DNA of 64,000 nucleotides, taken from NCBI RefSeq assembly GCF_014640815.1, contig NZ_BMHM01000004.1, positions 372,001-436,000 on the forward strand. Direction: 5' to 3'. The notes under the pieces are model-generated. The model saw only the letters and a list, made by a program, of their open reading frames with translations. It made no database searches and was not told where the DNA came from. The translations under genes were made by a program, and so were the position numbers. Positions 27,829-36,411 of this stretch are shown piece by piece; the first letter of the stretch is position 1, and every line of letters starts with the position of its first letter. This stretch comes from Vreelandella lutescens (GTDB lineage Bacteria > Pseudomonadota > Gammaproteobacteria > Pseudomonadales > Halomonadaceae).

Positions 27829-29253
27829 TCAGGCCAGCGTGCTGGCGTGATCGGCTTTATTGACAGCGTATTGTTGCTTGAACAGCTCATCTTGCTGTAG
27901 TCGAAGTTGCCTGAGTGTCGAGTCCGGCAGGGTGACATCGGCCAGTGTGATGGGCTGCTGGGGTGCGATATCACGAATGACCTCGGCACCGGGTAGTAGG
28001 TAAAAGGGCACCTTGGCGCTGGGTGACAGCGGCTCGGCGGGGTGAATTTCAGGGCGCAGGCCTTCGATGTGGCGATGATGTCCGCGCATCTCCAGGCGCT
28101 GGCCAGCCGCGATGGGCTGGGTAGCCCGTGCGGTCAGGTCGAAGCTCGGTGTGGTGGCATGGCCGCCGCCGGAGGTCTGTTGATTGAGCACCACATCCAG
28201 CAGCGAGATAGGCGCTTCCAGCCCCAGCAGGTGGCGCGGCAGGTAGATCATGGCGCTACGCTCGCTGCGGCTCAGCACATGCCCCTTGTCGCGCAGCAGT
28301 GTCCAGACATGCGGGTCTTCACAGCGCACGACAACGAATACCCCACCGGCAAAACTCAGCTCATCCGGACGGCGCAGGCAGTTGAACACTTCAAGGCGCT
28401 CCAGCCCTTGCAGCATCCCCCCTTCCGCCTGCAGGTCGAGCAACGTAGGGACTTCGGCGGTACGCAAGACCATGGCGTGAAACTCTGGCCGATCCGGGCA
28501 CAGCCCGGTGGCGTTGGCCACGTTGACCATTTCACACAGGTCCGGCACGGAAATTTGCGGTATGTCGGCCAGCAGGCGGCTGCGTGCCTCAATCACCTCG
28601 CGTTCGCCCCCTGGAGGCAGTTCCCACAGGTCGCTCAGGCTTGGTGCGGGGTAGCGCACGCCATTGCACTCGACCGTGGCGTTGGCTTCATCCCAGATGA
28701 AGTCATATTCACTGCTCTTGCCCGCCGCAATGATCTCGAAACCCAGGGTTTTGGCCCAGGTGAGTAGGCTAATCAGCAGGCTGGGCTGGTCGCCATCCAT
28801 GGGGGTAAATAAGCGGCCCTGCTGGTATGCCAGGCGAGTCAGATAAGGGCCCACCACGGACTCGGTCTCCTTGGTGGCAATGCCGACGTGTTTACCGGCC
28901 AACAGGGCGGCTTCCGCGTAGCGTGCGCCAACGTCCGGAATGCCCGTGGACTCGACCAGGATATCGAACGGCAGCGCCTTGATGGTTTCAAACGCAGCAG
29001 TCGCGATAAAAAAGCCGCTTTCCCAGGCCTGTTCTGCATCGCTGGCAGAATGGCATACCATTATTTGAGCTTCTGGAACCCCCGCATGACGAAGCGCCTC
29101 GACTGCTTTATCGGCATGGATATCGATGGCGATACGCGCTGATAGACCGCGCATCTGGAGTGCCTGACGTAATACGCCACGACCAAAATCCCCTGCGCCT
29201 GCGATGCAGGCTTCTACCACCTTGTCGGTATCAAAATGTTGTAAGTAGTTCAT
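27829..29253 (-). CDS. SAF-domain, homoserine-dehydrogenase-like oxidoreductase of unknown substrate
   Basis: A 474-residue soluble protein. An N-terminal Rossmann fold has IAGAGDFGRGVLRQ near residue 18. GIATKETESVVGPYL resembles the homoserine-dehydrogenase cofactor region, and MDGDQPSLLISLLTWAKTLG follows. A C-terminal SAF domain (about residues 360-450) includes ARATQPIAAGQRLEM. The ATG at 29253 (MNYLQHFDTDKVVE) is preferred; an ATG at 29301 lacks a site. It is the first gene of the tct-otnK-otnC operon, which has no ltnD, denD or otnI. I therefore infer that it makes the 3-oxo acid for OtnK. I know of no assigned function. Confidence 0.75.
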   Translation of the reverse strand: MNYLQHFDTDKVVEACIAGAGDFGRGVLRQALQMRGLSARIAIDIHADKAVEALRHAGVPEAQIMVCHSASDAEQAWESGFFIATAAFETIKALPFDILVESTGIPDVGARYAEAALLAGKHVGIATKETESVVGPYLTRLAYQQGRLFTPMDGDQPSLLISLLTWAKTLGFEIIAAGKSSEYDFIWDEANATVECNGVRYPAPSLSDLWELPPGGEREVIEARSRLLADIPQISVPDLCEMVNVANATGLCPDRPEFHAMVLRTAEVPTLLDLQAEGGMLQGLERLEVFNCLRRPDELSFAGGVFVVVRCEDPHVWTLLRDKGHVLSRSERSAMIYLPRHLLGLEAPISLLDVVLNQQTSGGGHATTPSFDLTARATQPIAAGQRLEMRGHHRHIEGLRPEIHPAEPLSPSAKVPFYLLPGAEVIRDIAPQQPITLADVTLPDSTLRQLRLQQDELFKQQYAVNKADHASTLA

Positions 29254-29359
29254 GAGGTGTGGGGCTTCCTGTGTCGGGACGCTCAGCCGAGGCCATCGCA
29301 TGGCTTGGGGTGGCGTTATGTAGTGGTAGAGCCTGGGTTGTCATTTGTATTAAATGTAG

Positions 29360-29369
29360 TGGTATACCA
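29360..29369. promoter_or_regulatory. GntR-type operator, perfect palindrome
   Basis: TGGTATACCA is a perfect 10-bp palindrome matching the FadR/FCD-type GntR pattern (GT-N-AC core). It lies in the divergent region between the SAF-protein gene and the GntR gene. Confidence 0.6.
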
Positions 29370-29496
29370 TTTTGGGGGTCAAACATTGAGGAGTTAGACT
29401 TTGGTATTTGTTAGTCGTTATTGATATGTATATCGCTGAAAAATATAGATTTTAAATTTAACGCTCATAGGCACTCTCTATTTGAAAGCCTTTGTT

Positions 29497-29506
29497 TGGT
29501 ATGCCA
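29497..29506. promoter_or_regulatory. Second GntR-type operator, one mismatch
   Basis: TGGTATGCCA differs by one base from the palindrome at 29360. It lies 34 bases before the chosen GntR start, where bound protein would repress its own gene. Confidence 0.5.
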
Positions 29507-29539
29507 TTCTTGTTGCTCGCACATCACATGAAGACAGCC

Positions 29540-30202
29540 ATGGAAGACACCACTCCGCCGAGCCAGTCGGGCCTAGTCGAAAAAGTCGCTCATTACCTGC
29601 GTGAACACATCGTGATGGATCATTTTCAGCCGGGACAGCGGCTGCCTGAGCGCACCCTTGCAGACGAGCTCCAGGTATCGCGCACGCCCATGCGCGAGGC
29701 GTTCAAGATCCTCGCTGCTGAAGGGTTGGTGGTGCTGTCGCCCAATCGCGGGGCCGTGGTGGCAGAGGTGAGCCCCAAAGACATGCAGGAAAAGCTGTAT
29801 GTCTTGAGTGTGCTGGAGCAGGCGGCGGCAGAACTGACCTGTTCCCACGCCAGCGATGACGAGCTGGCAGAGCTTCAGGCGCTGCATTTCGAGATGAAAG
29901 CGGCCTTTCTGCGCCGCGACCGGCAGAACTACTTTCGCCTGAACCAGGCCATCCATCGCCGCATCGTCGAGCTGGCCCGCAACCCAACGTTGACGGACAT
30001 GCACGCGACCCTGAGTCGGCAGCTTTACCGCGTCCGCTACCTCTCCAACGACAAGAATGAAAAGTGGGCCAAAGCCATGGAGGAGCACGAAGCCATCATG
30101 GCAGCACTGGAATCGCGGGACGCAGAGCGAGTAGGCCAAGAGCTGCGCCGCCATCTGGCCAAGACGTGGGTGAAATATACCAGCGCAGAAAATGATGCCT
30201 GA
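29540..30202 (+). CDS. GntR-family (FCD domain) regulator of the left acid-sugar cluster
   Basis: A 220-residue regulator with an N-terminal winged helix (about residues 10-75: PERTLADELQVSRTPMREAF) and an all-helical FCD ligand domain (about 85-210). Metal-ligand-like residues are seen in RLNQAIHRRIVELA and the later HEAIMAALESRD. The ATG at 29540 is favoured; an ATG at 29528 and a TTG at 29492 are alternatives with weak sites. It is divergent from the SAF-tctCBA-otnKC operon and two palindromic sites lie between. It probably represses that operon until the acid appears. Confidence 0.88.
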   Translation: MEDTTPPSQSGLVEKVAHYLREHIVMDHFQPGQRLPERTLADELQVSRTPMREAFKILAAEGLVVLSPNRGAVVAEVSPKDMQEKLYVLSVLEQAAAELTCSHASDDELAELQALHFEMKAAFLRRDRQNYFRLNQAIHRRIVELARNPTLTDMHATLSRQLYRVRYLSNDKNEKWAKAMEEHEAIMAALESRDAERVGQELRRHLAKTWVKYTSAENDA

Positions 30203-30343
30203 GAGAGGGTCTCACGCAGCGGAGGTAAGCTCGGGCTAAGCTGGAACCAATGCCCAGATGAGAGGATGCGCCATGTACAAGCCAGGCGGTAATGCGTTAC
30301 TTACTAATTGGTCATCCCCTCCTGGCGTAGCGCTAGCCACTTC

Positions 30344-31378
30344 TTAAGTACTCCCACCCACTTGCAGCGTAAACCCCACATCATGCTGGCGGCGGTAGAC
30401 GTTTTTGCCGCTGAGTCGCCGAATGAGTTCTTTCGCGGCCAGGCGGCCCATCTCTTCTCTTGGGGAGAGAATGGTGGTGAGCTGTGGCGTCACGTGCTGG
30501 CCAAGCGGCAGGCCGTTAAATCCGGCAATCGCGATGTCGCCCGGTACATTAAGGCCCTGGCGCTGTGCGGCCAGTAGTGCCCCAGCGGCTAAGTCGTCAT
30601 TGGCAAAGTGAATGGCTTGTGTTTGCGGGTAGAGGGTTAATACCTGCTGTAAACTCTCTGCTCCGGCTTGCAAACTGCCTAGCGTGTCGAGTTCCACCAA
30701 CGGGGCTTCTATCCCCTTCGCTTGTAGCACCTTTTTATGCCCTTCGTAGCGCATGCCTGCCCGGTAATCCTGAGACAGTCGCGCGCCCACATACACAATG
30801 TGGCGATAGCCTTGATCGATCAGATGGGTCGCCATGCAGCGACCGGCCGCCACATGATCTAGCCCCACGTTAAGGTCCATGCCCTTGCCCAGTTCCATCA
30901 CTTCCATGATGGGATGATCCCAGTTATTCAACAGGGTCTGGCAGGCGTGGTTATGGCGCAGCCCAGCGGTAATCAGCGCCGAGCATGACCAGCCTAAGAA
31001 CGTGCGCACTAACTGATATTCGCGGTCTAGATCGTAGTCGGTGTTGCCCAGCAGTATTTGATATCCCTCGGCCTCTAGGGTCTCTTGCAGCCCTTTAATG
31101 ACTTCAACAAATACCGTGTTGATCAGAGAGGGCACGATAACGGCGATCAGTTTAGAGCGCGAAGAGGCGAGGCTGCCCGCCACGAGGTTCGGCACGTAGC
31201 CCAGCTGTTCTACCGCCTCTAACACGCTGGTGCGTGCGCTCTCGCTCACTTTATCCGGATGATTTAAGGCGCGTGAGGCGGTGATGGGGGAAACCCCGGC
31301 CGCTTGCGCCACCTGGCTAAGCGTTATTTGATCAGAGCGACGACGCTGTTTGGAAGCCTGTGTAGAGTCTCTAGACAT
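30344..31378 (-). CDS. LacI-family regulator of the right acid-sugar cluster
   Basis: A 344-residue repressor. The LacI helix-turn-helix is at about residues 17-65 (TLSQVAQAAGVSPITASRALNHPDK is the region; hinge VPNLVAGSLAS), and the periplasmic-binding-protein-like ligand domain spans about 70-340. The ATG at 31378 has AGGGACG before it; the frame continues upstream through the operator, which argues against a longer form. It is divergent from ltnD, and a double AGCGCT-centred operator lies between them. The effector is probably a tetronic acid or a pathway intermediate; that is inference. Confidence 0.9.
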   Translation of the reverse strand: MSRDSTQASKQRRRSDQITLSQVAQAAGVSPITASRALNHPDKVSESARTSVLEAVEQLGYVPNLVAGSLASSRSKLIAVIVPSLINTVFVEVIKGLQETLEAEGYQILLGNTDYDLDREYQLVRTFLGWSCSALITAGLRHNHACQTLLNNWDHPIMEVMELGKGMDLNVGLDHVAAGRCMATHLIDQGYRHIVYVGARLSQDYRAGMRYEGHKKVLQAKGIEAPLVELDTLGSLQAGAESLQQVLTLYPQTQAIHFANDDLAAGALLAAQRQGLNVPGDIAIAGFNGLPLGQHVTPQLTTILSPREEMGRLAAKELIRRLSGKNVYRRQHDVGFTLQVGGST

Positions 31379-31433
31379 TGGTCGTACGTCCCTTAGGTTC
31401 AGCTTGTCGTGACAAAAAGAATAATCTAAAAGG

Positions 31434-31465
31434 AATGGTAGCGCTATCATGACAGCGCTACCATT
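31434..31465. promoter_or_regulatory. Double LacI/GntR-type operator
   Basis: AATGGTAGCGCT (31434-31445) and AGCGCTACCATT (31454-31465) form perfect 12-bp arms around eight bases. Read another way, two 16-bp sites centred on AGCGCT (31435-31450 and 31449-31464) are near-reverse complements, matching operators of gluconate-type LacI repressors. Confidence 0.75.
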
Positions 31466-31535
31466 TGACGATAAAAGCTTCGAGCAGCCTTGCTAAACGT
31501 AGCTGCTAAAAACAACAACAGTGAGGTAGCGGCAG

Positions 31536-32471
31536 GTGAGTCAAGATCAACAGCAATCCCAGCAAGTCGGCGTGATTGGCTTAGGTGCCATGGGTATGGG
31601 CACTGCCACTGCGCTACTGAGCAGCGGTTTTCAGGTCACCGGCTGTGATATTGCCAGCGGTGCCCGCGAAGTATTCAGCGCTGCTGGCGGCAAGAGTGTC
31701 GCAACGCCTGCCGAGCTCGCCCACTGTGACGTTGTGTTGGTGATTGTTGTGAATGGCCAACAGGCTGAAGAGGTGCTTTTCGGGGCACAGGGCGTGGTTG
31801 CCCACCTAGCGCCGGGTAGCGTGATCTTGCAATGCGCTACCGTGGCACCCAGCCAAGCTAAGCAGCTAGGCGAACGCCTTTCCGCAGCGGGACTGTGGAT
31901 GCTGGATGCGCCCATTAGCGGTGGCGCTGCCAAGGCCAAAAGCGGTGATTTATCGGTCATGGCCTCTGGCCAGCCAGAAGTGTTTAACAAAGCGCAGCGG
32001 GTATTAGATGCCATGGCGGCCAAAGTGTATCGCTTAGGCGATACCCCCGGGGTAGGTTCCAGTATGAAGCTGGTCAATCAGCTGCTGGCGGGCGTGCATA
32101 TTGCCACCGCGGCCGAGGCGATGGCGCTGGGCATTCGTATGGGCCTCGATCCCGAAGTGATTTATGAGGTGATTACCCATTCGGCGGGTAACTCCTGGAT
32201 GTTCGAGAACCGCGTACCGCATATCTTGAGCGGTGATTACACGCCGCTGTCAGCGGTCGATATCTTCGTCAAAGACCTCAATATTGTTCATCAAACAGGT
32301 CGCGAGCTTTCGCTCGCAACACCGGTGGCTGCCAGCGCGTTGCAGCAATTTACCGCGGCCAGCGGCGCAGGCTTTGGGCGGGAAGATGACTCAGCGGTGA
32401 TTAAGGTTTATCAGCGCTTATCGGGCATTGCGTTGCCAGAAGCGGCCAACGATGCCGAGGGAGCGAAGTAA
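31536..32471 (+). CDS. ltnD: L-threonate dehydrogenase
   Basis: A 311-residue beta-hydroxyacid dehydrogenase. The Rossmann motif is VGVIGLGAMGMGTA at the N-terminus; substrate motif DAPISGGAAKAKSGDL and the catalytic lysine in SSMKLVNQLLAG are present. LtnD oxidises L-threonate to 2-oxo-tetronate with NAD+. It starts at a GTG (31536) with GAGGT eight bases upstream. Its stop overlaps the otnK start (TAATG). Assignment to L-threonate relies on the linked otnK, otnC, otnI and denD genes. Confidence 0.88.
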   Translation: MSQDQQQSQQVGVIGLGAMGMGTATALLSSGFQVTGCDIASGAREVFSAAGGKSVATPAELAHCDVVLVIVVNGQQAEEVLFGAQGVVAHLAPGSVILQCATVAPSQAKQLGERLSAAGLWMLDAPISGGAAKAKSGDLSVMASGQPEVFNKAQRVLDAMAAKVYRLGDTPGVGSSMKLVNQLLAGVHIATAAEAMALGIRMGLDPEVIYEVITHSAGNSWMFENRVPHILSGDYTPLSAVDIFVKDLNIVHQTGRELSLATPVAASALQQFTAASGAGFGREDDSAVIKVYQRLSGIALPEAANDAEGAK

Positions 32472-33766
32472 TGAGCCATCAGGGAATCGTGTTGGGCGCT
32501 ATCGCCGATGACTTTACCGGAGCCACTGATCTCGCCAATAACTTGGTGCGTGGCGGCATGCGCTGCCTACAGGTGATTGGCGTGCCGCAAGAAGCAGTGA
32601 ACCTGCACGATGTCGATGCGGTCGTGGTCGCGCTCAAGTCTCGCTCCTGCCCAGTGCAAGATGCCGTAACCGATTCTCTGGCAGCACTTGAGTGGCTGCG
32701 CGAGCAGGGCGCTCGCCAGCTGTTCTTTAAGTACTGCTCCACCTTTGATTCCACTGACGAAGGCAACATTGGCCCCGTAGCCGATGCCTTGCTGGAACGC
32801 CTTCATGCCCATCAAACGGTGATGGTACCTGCGTTTCCCGTTAATGGCCGCACGGTGTACCAAGGCCACCTGTTTGTCGGTGACCGTTTGCTGAGCGACA
32901 GCGGCATGCAGCACCACCCGCTCAACCCCATGCAGGATGCTGACTTGGTTCGTGTGCTCTCCCGCCAAACGCCACACCCAGTGGGCTTGGCCAACCGGGC
33001 CGTACTCGCCAAAGGTGCAGAGGCAACCCGCTCTCATTTGTCGACGCTCGCCGAGCAAGGCGTACGCCACGTGATCTGCGATAGCTTGGATGAGCAGGAT
33101 TTGGACGTGCTGGCCGAAGCCACAGCGTCGATGGCGCTGGTCACCGGCGGCTCTGGCCTGGGGCAAGCGCTGCCCGCTCAGTACCGCGCACTCGGTTGGC
33201 TGGAAGACATTGCAGAGCCGGGGCGTTTAGCGTCTGCTACTGGCGGAGCCTTGGTACTGTCGGGTAGCTGTTCACGGGCCACGCTGGCGCAAGTGGCGGA
33301 TTTCGTTGCCAAGCATCCTGACGGCGGTTTCGCGCTTGACCCGCTGGCGCTGGCAGAGGGCGAGCAGCAACAGCAGCAGGCGCTTGCGTTTGCGCGGCAG
33401 CGGCTATCCGACAACGCGCCGGTATTAATTTACGCCTCAGCCGACCCAGAAAAAGTGAAAAGCGCGCAAGCCTCACTCGGCGTGGAGCGAGCAGGGCACC
33501 TTGTTGAAGAGGCATTAAGCCAGTTGGCGGTAACGTTAGTGCAGGAAGGCGTGGGCCGGTTATTAGTAGCGGGCGGCGAAACCTCCGGGGCAGTGGTCTC
33601 CGCGTTAGGCGTGACGACCCTGCGCATCGGTGAGCAAATCGACCCTGGCGTGCCCTGGACTCAAGCCTCGCTGCCAGGCCGCGAGGCGCCGCTTTCGCTG
33701 GCGCTGAAGTCTGGCAACTTTGGCGGCGTGGACTTCTTCACCCGCGCCTTCGAGGTGCTGGCATGA
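32471..33766 (+). CDS. otnK: 3-oxo-tetronate kinase, DUF1537 family (copy 2)
   Basis: A 431-residue acid-sugar kinase with the DDFTGATDLANNLVRGG signature at residues 13-29 and the C-terminal LLVAGGETSGAVVSALGV nucleotide site. In this operon it has its classical partners: LtnD before it and OtnC, OtnI and DenD after it. It phosphorylates 3-oxo-tetronate made by OtnI. It overlaps ltnD by one base and otnC by four. It is three residues longer than copy 1 and differs from it at many positions in the N-domain and middle. Confidence 0.94.
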   Translation: MSHQGIVLGAIADDFTGATDLANNLVRGGMRCLQVIGVPQEAVNLHDVDAVVVALKSRSCPVQDAVTDSLAALEWLREQGARQLFFKYCSTFDSTDEGNIGPVADALLERLHAHQTVMVPAFPVNGRTVYQGHLFVGDRLLSDSGMQHHPLNPMQDADLVRVLSRQTPHPVGLANRAVLAKGAEATRSHLSTLAEQGVRHVICDSLDEQDLDVLAEATASMALVTGGSGLGQALPAQYRALGWLEDIAEPGRLASATGGALVLSGSCSRATLAQVADFVAKHPDGGFALDPLALAEGEQQQQQALAFARQRLSDNAPVLIYASADPEKVKSAQASLGVERAGHLVEEALSQLAVTLVQEGVGRLLVAGGETSGAVVSALGVTTLRIGEQIDPGVPWTQASLPGREAPLSLALKSGNFGGVDFFTRAFEVLA

Positions 33767-34422
33767 GCACGCCCCTTCGTCATCATCACCAGAACACCCT
33801 GCGCGAGCAGATCAGCTCGCTCGGTAAATCCTTGTTCGACCGCGGCCTGACCATGGGTTCCAGCGGCAACATCAGCGTGCGGCTGGACGATGGCGGCTGG
33901 CTGATGACGCCCACCAACGCCTGCTTGGGGCGGCTGGATCCGGCACGTATTTCGCACCTGGACCCGCACGGCCAGCTGCTCAGCGGCGATGCCCCTACCA
34001 AGGAGCAGTTCCTGCACATGGCCATGTACGACGAGCGCCCGCAGTCCGGCGCTATCGTACATCTTCATTCCACTCATTCGGTGGCGGTGTCGTGTTTGCC
34101 GGGGGTAGACCCCTGCGACTGTATTCCGCCACTCACTGCCTACTACGTGATGCGGGTGGGCAAGCTGCCGCTGGTGCCCTATCACATCCCTGGCGACCCC
34201 CAGTTGGGCGAAGCGGTGCGGGGCCTGGCGGGCAAGCACAGCGCGGTGCTGCTGGCCAATCACGGCCCGGTAGTGGCGGGTAAAACTCTTGAAGCGGCGG
34301 TGTATGCCACCGAAGAGTTGGAAGAGACCGCTAAGCTTTACCTGCTGCTGCGGGGCGAGAACCCGCGAGGGCTAACGCCCGAACAGGTCGCCGAACTGGA
34401 AGCACGTTTTCCACGCGACTAG
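33763..34422 (+). CDS. otnC: 3-oxo-tetronate 4-phosphate decarboxylase (copy 2)
   Basis: A 219-residue class II aldolase-family decarboxylase, nearly identical to copy 1, with the same zinc histidines (HLHSTHSV, ANHGPVV). It produces dihydroxyacetone phosphate, which feeds glycolysis. The start overlaps the otnK stop in an ATGA. A 51-base gap separates it from otnI. Nucleotide identity to copy 1 includes long exact runs, for example across the region encoding VDPCDCIPPLTAYYVMR. Confidence 0.93.
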   Translation: MSTPLRHHHQNTLREQISSLGKSLFDRGLTMGSSGNISVRLDDGGWLMTPTNACLGRLDPARISHLDPHGQLLSGDAPTKEQFLHMAMYDERPQSGAIVHLHSTHSVAVSCLPGVDPCDCIPPLTAYYVMRVGKLPLVPYHIPGDPQLGEAVRGLAGKHSAVLLANHGPVVAGKTLEAAVYATEELEETAKLYLLLRGENPRGLTPEQVAELEARFPRD

Positions 34423-34473
34423 CGACGCACTGAGCAAAGCACTTAATAACGCCCATAACGACAAGAGCGCCCC

Positions 34474-35271
34474 ATGATTCGATTAGCCGCCAACCTCAGC
34501 ATGCTGTTTAACGAACACGCCTTTATCGACCGCTTTGCCGCTGCTGCAGAGGCAGGCTTTAAAGGGGTGGAGTATCTGTTCCCCTATGCGTTTGCTGCGA
34601 GTGATTTACAGCACGCGTTGAAAGAGTCCCAGTTGGAACAGGTGCTGTTTAATTTGCCGCCGGGGGATTGGGAGGCCGGTGAGCGTGGCCTTGCCAGCCT
34701 ACCGGGGCGGGAATCGGAGTTTCGCGATTCGGTCACCGCAGCGCTGAGCTACGCCGAGGCCCTTAACTGCCCGCGGGTTCATGCCATGGCAGGGCTTTTG
34801 CCTGACAACGCGGATGCCGCGACTCAAGCGGAGCATCACGCCACCTATATTAGTAACCTGCGTTTTGCGGCGAGCGAGGCGGCCAAAGTAGGCAAAGATG
34901 TCCTGATTGAGCCGATTAATACCCGCGATATGCCCGGTTTTTTTCTCTCCCGCCAAGCGCAGGCCATGGCAGTGCTTGAAGAGGTGGGTGCCAAAAACCT
35001 CAAGCTTCAGTTTGATCTGTACCACTGCCAAATCATGGATGGCGATTTGATTCGTCATCTGGAGCGTCAGTTTAACGCCATTGGCCATATTCAAATCGCC
35101 GGCGTGCCTGATCGCCACGAGCCTAATGTGGGCGAAGTGCATTACCCCGCTATTTTTGAACGCTTAAGCGCGCTGGGGTATCGCGGCTGGGTGGGCTGTG
35201 AGTACCGCCCCCAGGCGGCCACTCGGGCAGGGCTGTGGTGGGGAGCGCCCTGGGGCTTAACGACACATTAA
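34474..35271 (+). CDS. otnI: 2-oxo-tetronate isomerase
   Basis: A 265-residue TIM-barrel protein of the hydroxypyruvate-isomerase (Hyi) family. Metal-binding acids are in [31 protein letters not shown] and [10 protein letters not shown]. It begins [17 protein letters not shown], the usual family opening. OtnI interconverts 2-oxo- and 3-oxo-tetronate, linking the dehydrogenases to the kinase. AAGAG lies upstream of the ATG. Only one copy exists in the window, in the right cluster. Confidence 0.92.
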   Translation: MIRLAANLSMLFNEHAFIDRFAAAAEAGFKGVEYLFPYAFAASDLQHALKESQLEQVLFNLPPGDWEAGERGLASLPGRESEFRDSVTAALSYAEALNCPRVHAMAGLLPDNADAATQAEHHATYISNLRFAASEAAKVGKDVLIEPINTRDMPGFFLSRQAQAMAVLEEVGAKNLKLQFDLYHCQIMDGDLIRHLERQFNAIGHIQIAGVPDRHEPNVGEVHYPAIFERLSALGYRGWVGCEYRPQAATRAGLWWGAPWGLTTH

Positions 35272-35333
35272 GTCGTTTGCGATGGCCAATACGTCCTCCC
35301 ATACAAGAACAACGCAACATTAGGAATCGCATC

Positions 35334-36299
35334 ATGCATATTGCCATTACCGGTGCCGCTGGCTTTTTGGGCCAGCGCCTCGCTCAGCAGTTGATCCAGC
35401 GTGGCGAGCTTCGCCAGCAATCGATCACGCAACTAACGCTGATTGACCAAGTGGAAGCGCCGTCGCCCTCCGCAGGCGCGATCACAGTGGTGTCGCGAGC
35501 GGTGGATATTACCCAGCCCCACGCATTAGACGAGGTGTTAGATCAGCGCCCTGACGTGATTTATCACCTGGCAGCCGTTGTCAGCTCTGCCGCAGAAGCT
35601 GATTTAGAACTCGGCATGCGGGTCAATTTTGATGCAACGCGGGCACTGCTAGAAGGCTGCCGCGCCCGAGGCCTGCGCGATACACGCTTCATCATGGCCA
35701 GCTCCGTGGCGGCCTACGGCGGCGCGCTGCCGGAGGTGCTTGACGACATGACCGCGCTGCATCCGCAGAACTCCTACGGTGCCCAAAAGGCCATGTGCGA
35801 ACTGCTCATTAATGACTACAGCCGTCGTGGCGAGATTGATGGCTTGGTGCTTCGCTTGCCTACCATTGTGATCCGCCCCGGCCGCCCGAATGCCGCGGCC
35901 TCCAGCTTTGCCTCCAGCATTTTGCGTGAGCCGCTCAATGGTGAAGAGGCCATCTGCCCTGTGCCCACCACCCTTGAAATGTTTGTGATGTCGCCGGGCA
36001 AAGTGGTCGATGCGCTGGTGCACGGTGCCCAGGTACCTCGTGAAGCACTCGCACCGTTTCGCGCGTTTATGCTGCCGGGCATCACGGTGAGCGTCGCCGA
36101 CATGCTTGAAGCGCTTCGCACGGCGGCCGGGGAGCAGGCCCTAGCGCTTGTTAAACATGCCCCCGACCCGCGTATCGAAGCCATTGTCGCCAGTTGGCCC
36201 GCCCGCTTTGAAACTGACAAAGCGAGCCAGCTTGGTTTTGTTGGCGACGATGACTTTACCCAAATCATCGATAGCTTTATGGCTGAGCAGCACCCATGA
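35334..36299 (+). CDS. denD: D-erythronate dehydrogenase
   Basis: A 321-residue extended short-chain dehydrogenase/epimerase-family protein. GAAGFLGQRLAQQL is the NAD site; FIMASSVAAYGG gives the catalytic serine and SYGAQKAMCE the Tyr-Lys pair. The ATG at 35334 has TAGGAA upstream; the frame is open 33 codons earlier but overlaps otnI. DenD oxidises D-erythronate to 2-oxo-tetronate, which then shares OtnI, OtnK and OtnC with the threonate branch. Position in the operon supports the specific call. Confidence 0.9.
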   Translation: MHIAITGAAGFLGQRLAQQLIQRGELRQQSITQLTLIDQVEAPSPSAGAITVVSRAVDITQPHALDEVLDQRPDVIYHLAAVVSSAAEADLELGMRVNFDATRALLEGCRARGLRDTRFIMASSVAAYGGALPEVLDDMTALHPQNSYGAQKAMCELLINDYSRRGEIDGLVLRLPTIVIRPGRPNAAASSFASSILREPLNGEEAICPVPTTLEMFVMSPGKVVDALVHGAQVPREALAPFRAFMLPGITVSVADMLEALRTAAGEQALALVKHAPDPRIEAIVASWPARFETDKASQLGFVGDDDFTQIIDSFMAEQHP

Positions 36300-36350
36300 A
36301 CGGCTATTACCCATCTGATTCACCCCACTGCCGATAGGGCAGAACGCCAC

Positions 36351-36372
36351 AAGGAGACGCCTACGCCTCCTT
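36351..36372 (+). promoter_or_regulatory. Hairpin between denD and the TRAP genes
   Basis: AAGGAG (36351-36356) pairs with CTCCTT (36367-36372), with two further pairs inside and a CCTA loop. No T-run. It separates the enzyme genes from the transporter genes. Confidence 0.5.
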
Positions 36373-36411
36373 CACTACTCACCCTCACAACAACATAAAG
36401 AGGGATTTATC

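Larger units (their letters stand above)
32471..34422 (+). repeat. Inverted duplicate of otnK-otnC, right copy
   Basis: Partner of 22673-24615 in opposite orientation. Similarity is highest through otnC and the 3' end of otnK and falls in the rest of otnK, so identity forms a gradient. It ends at the otnC stop; the left partner ends against the 145-bp element. Confidence 0.9.
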
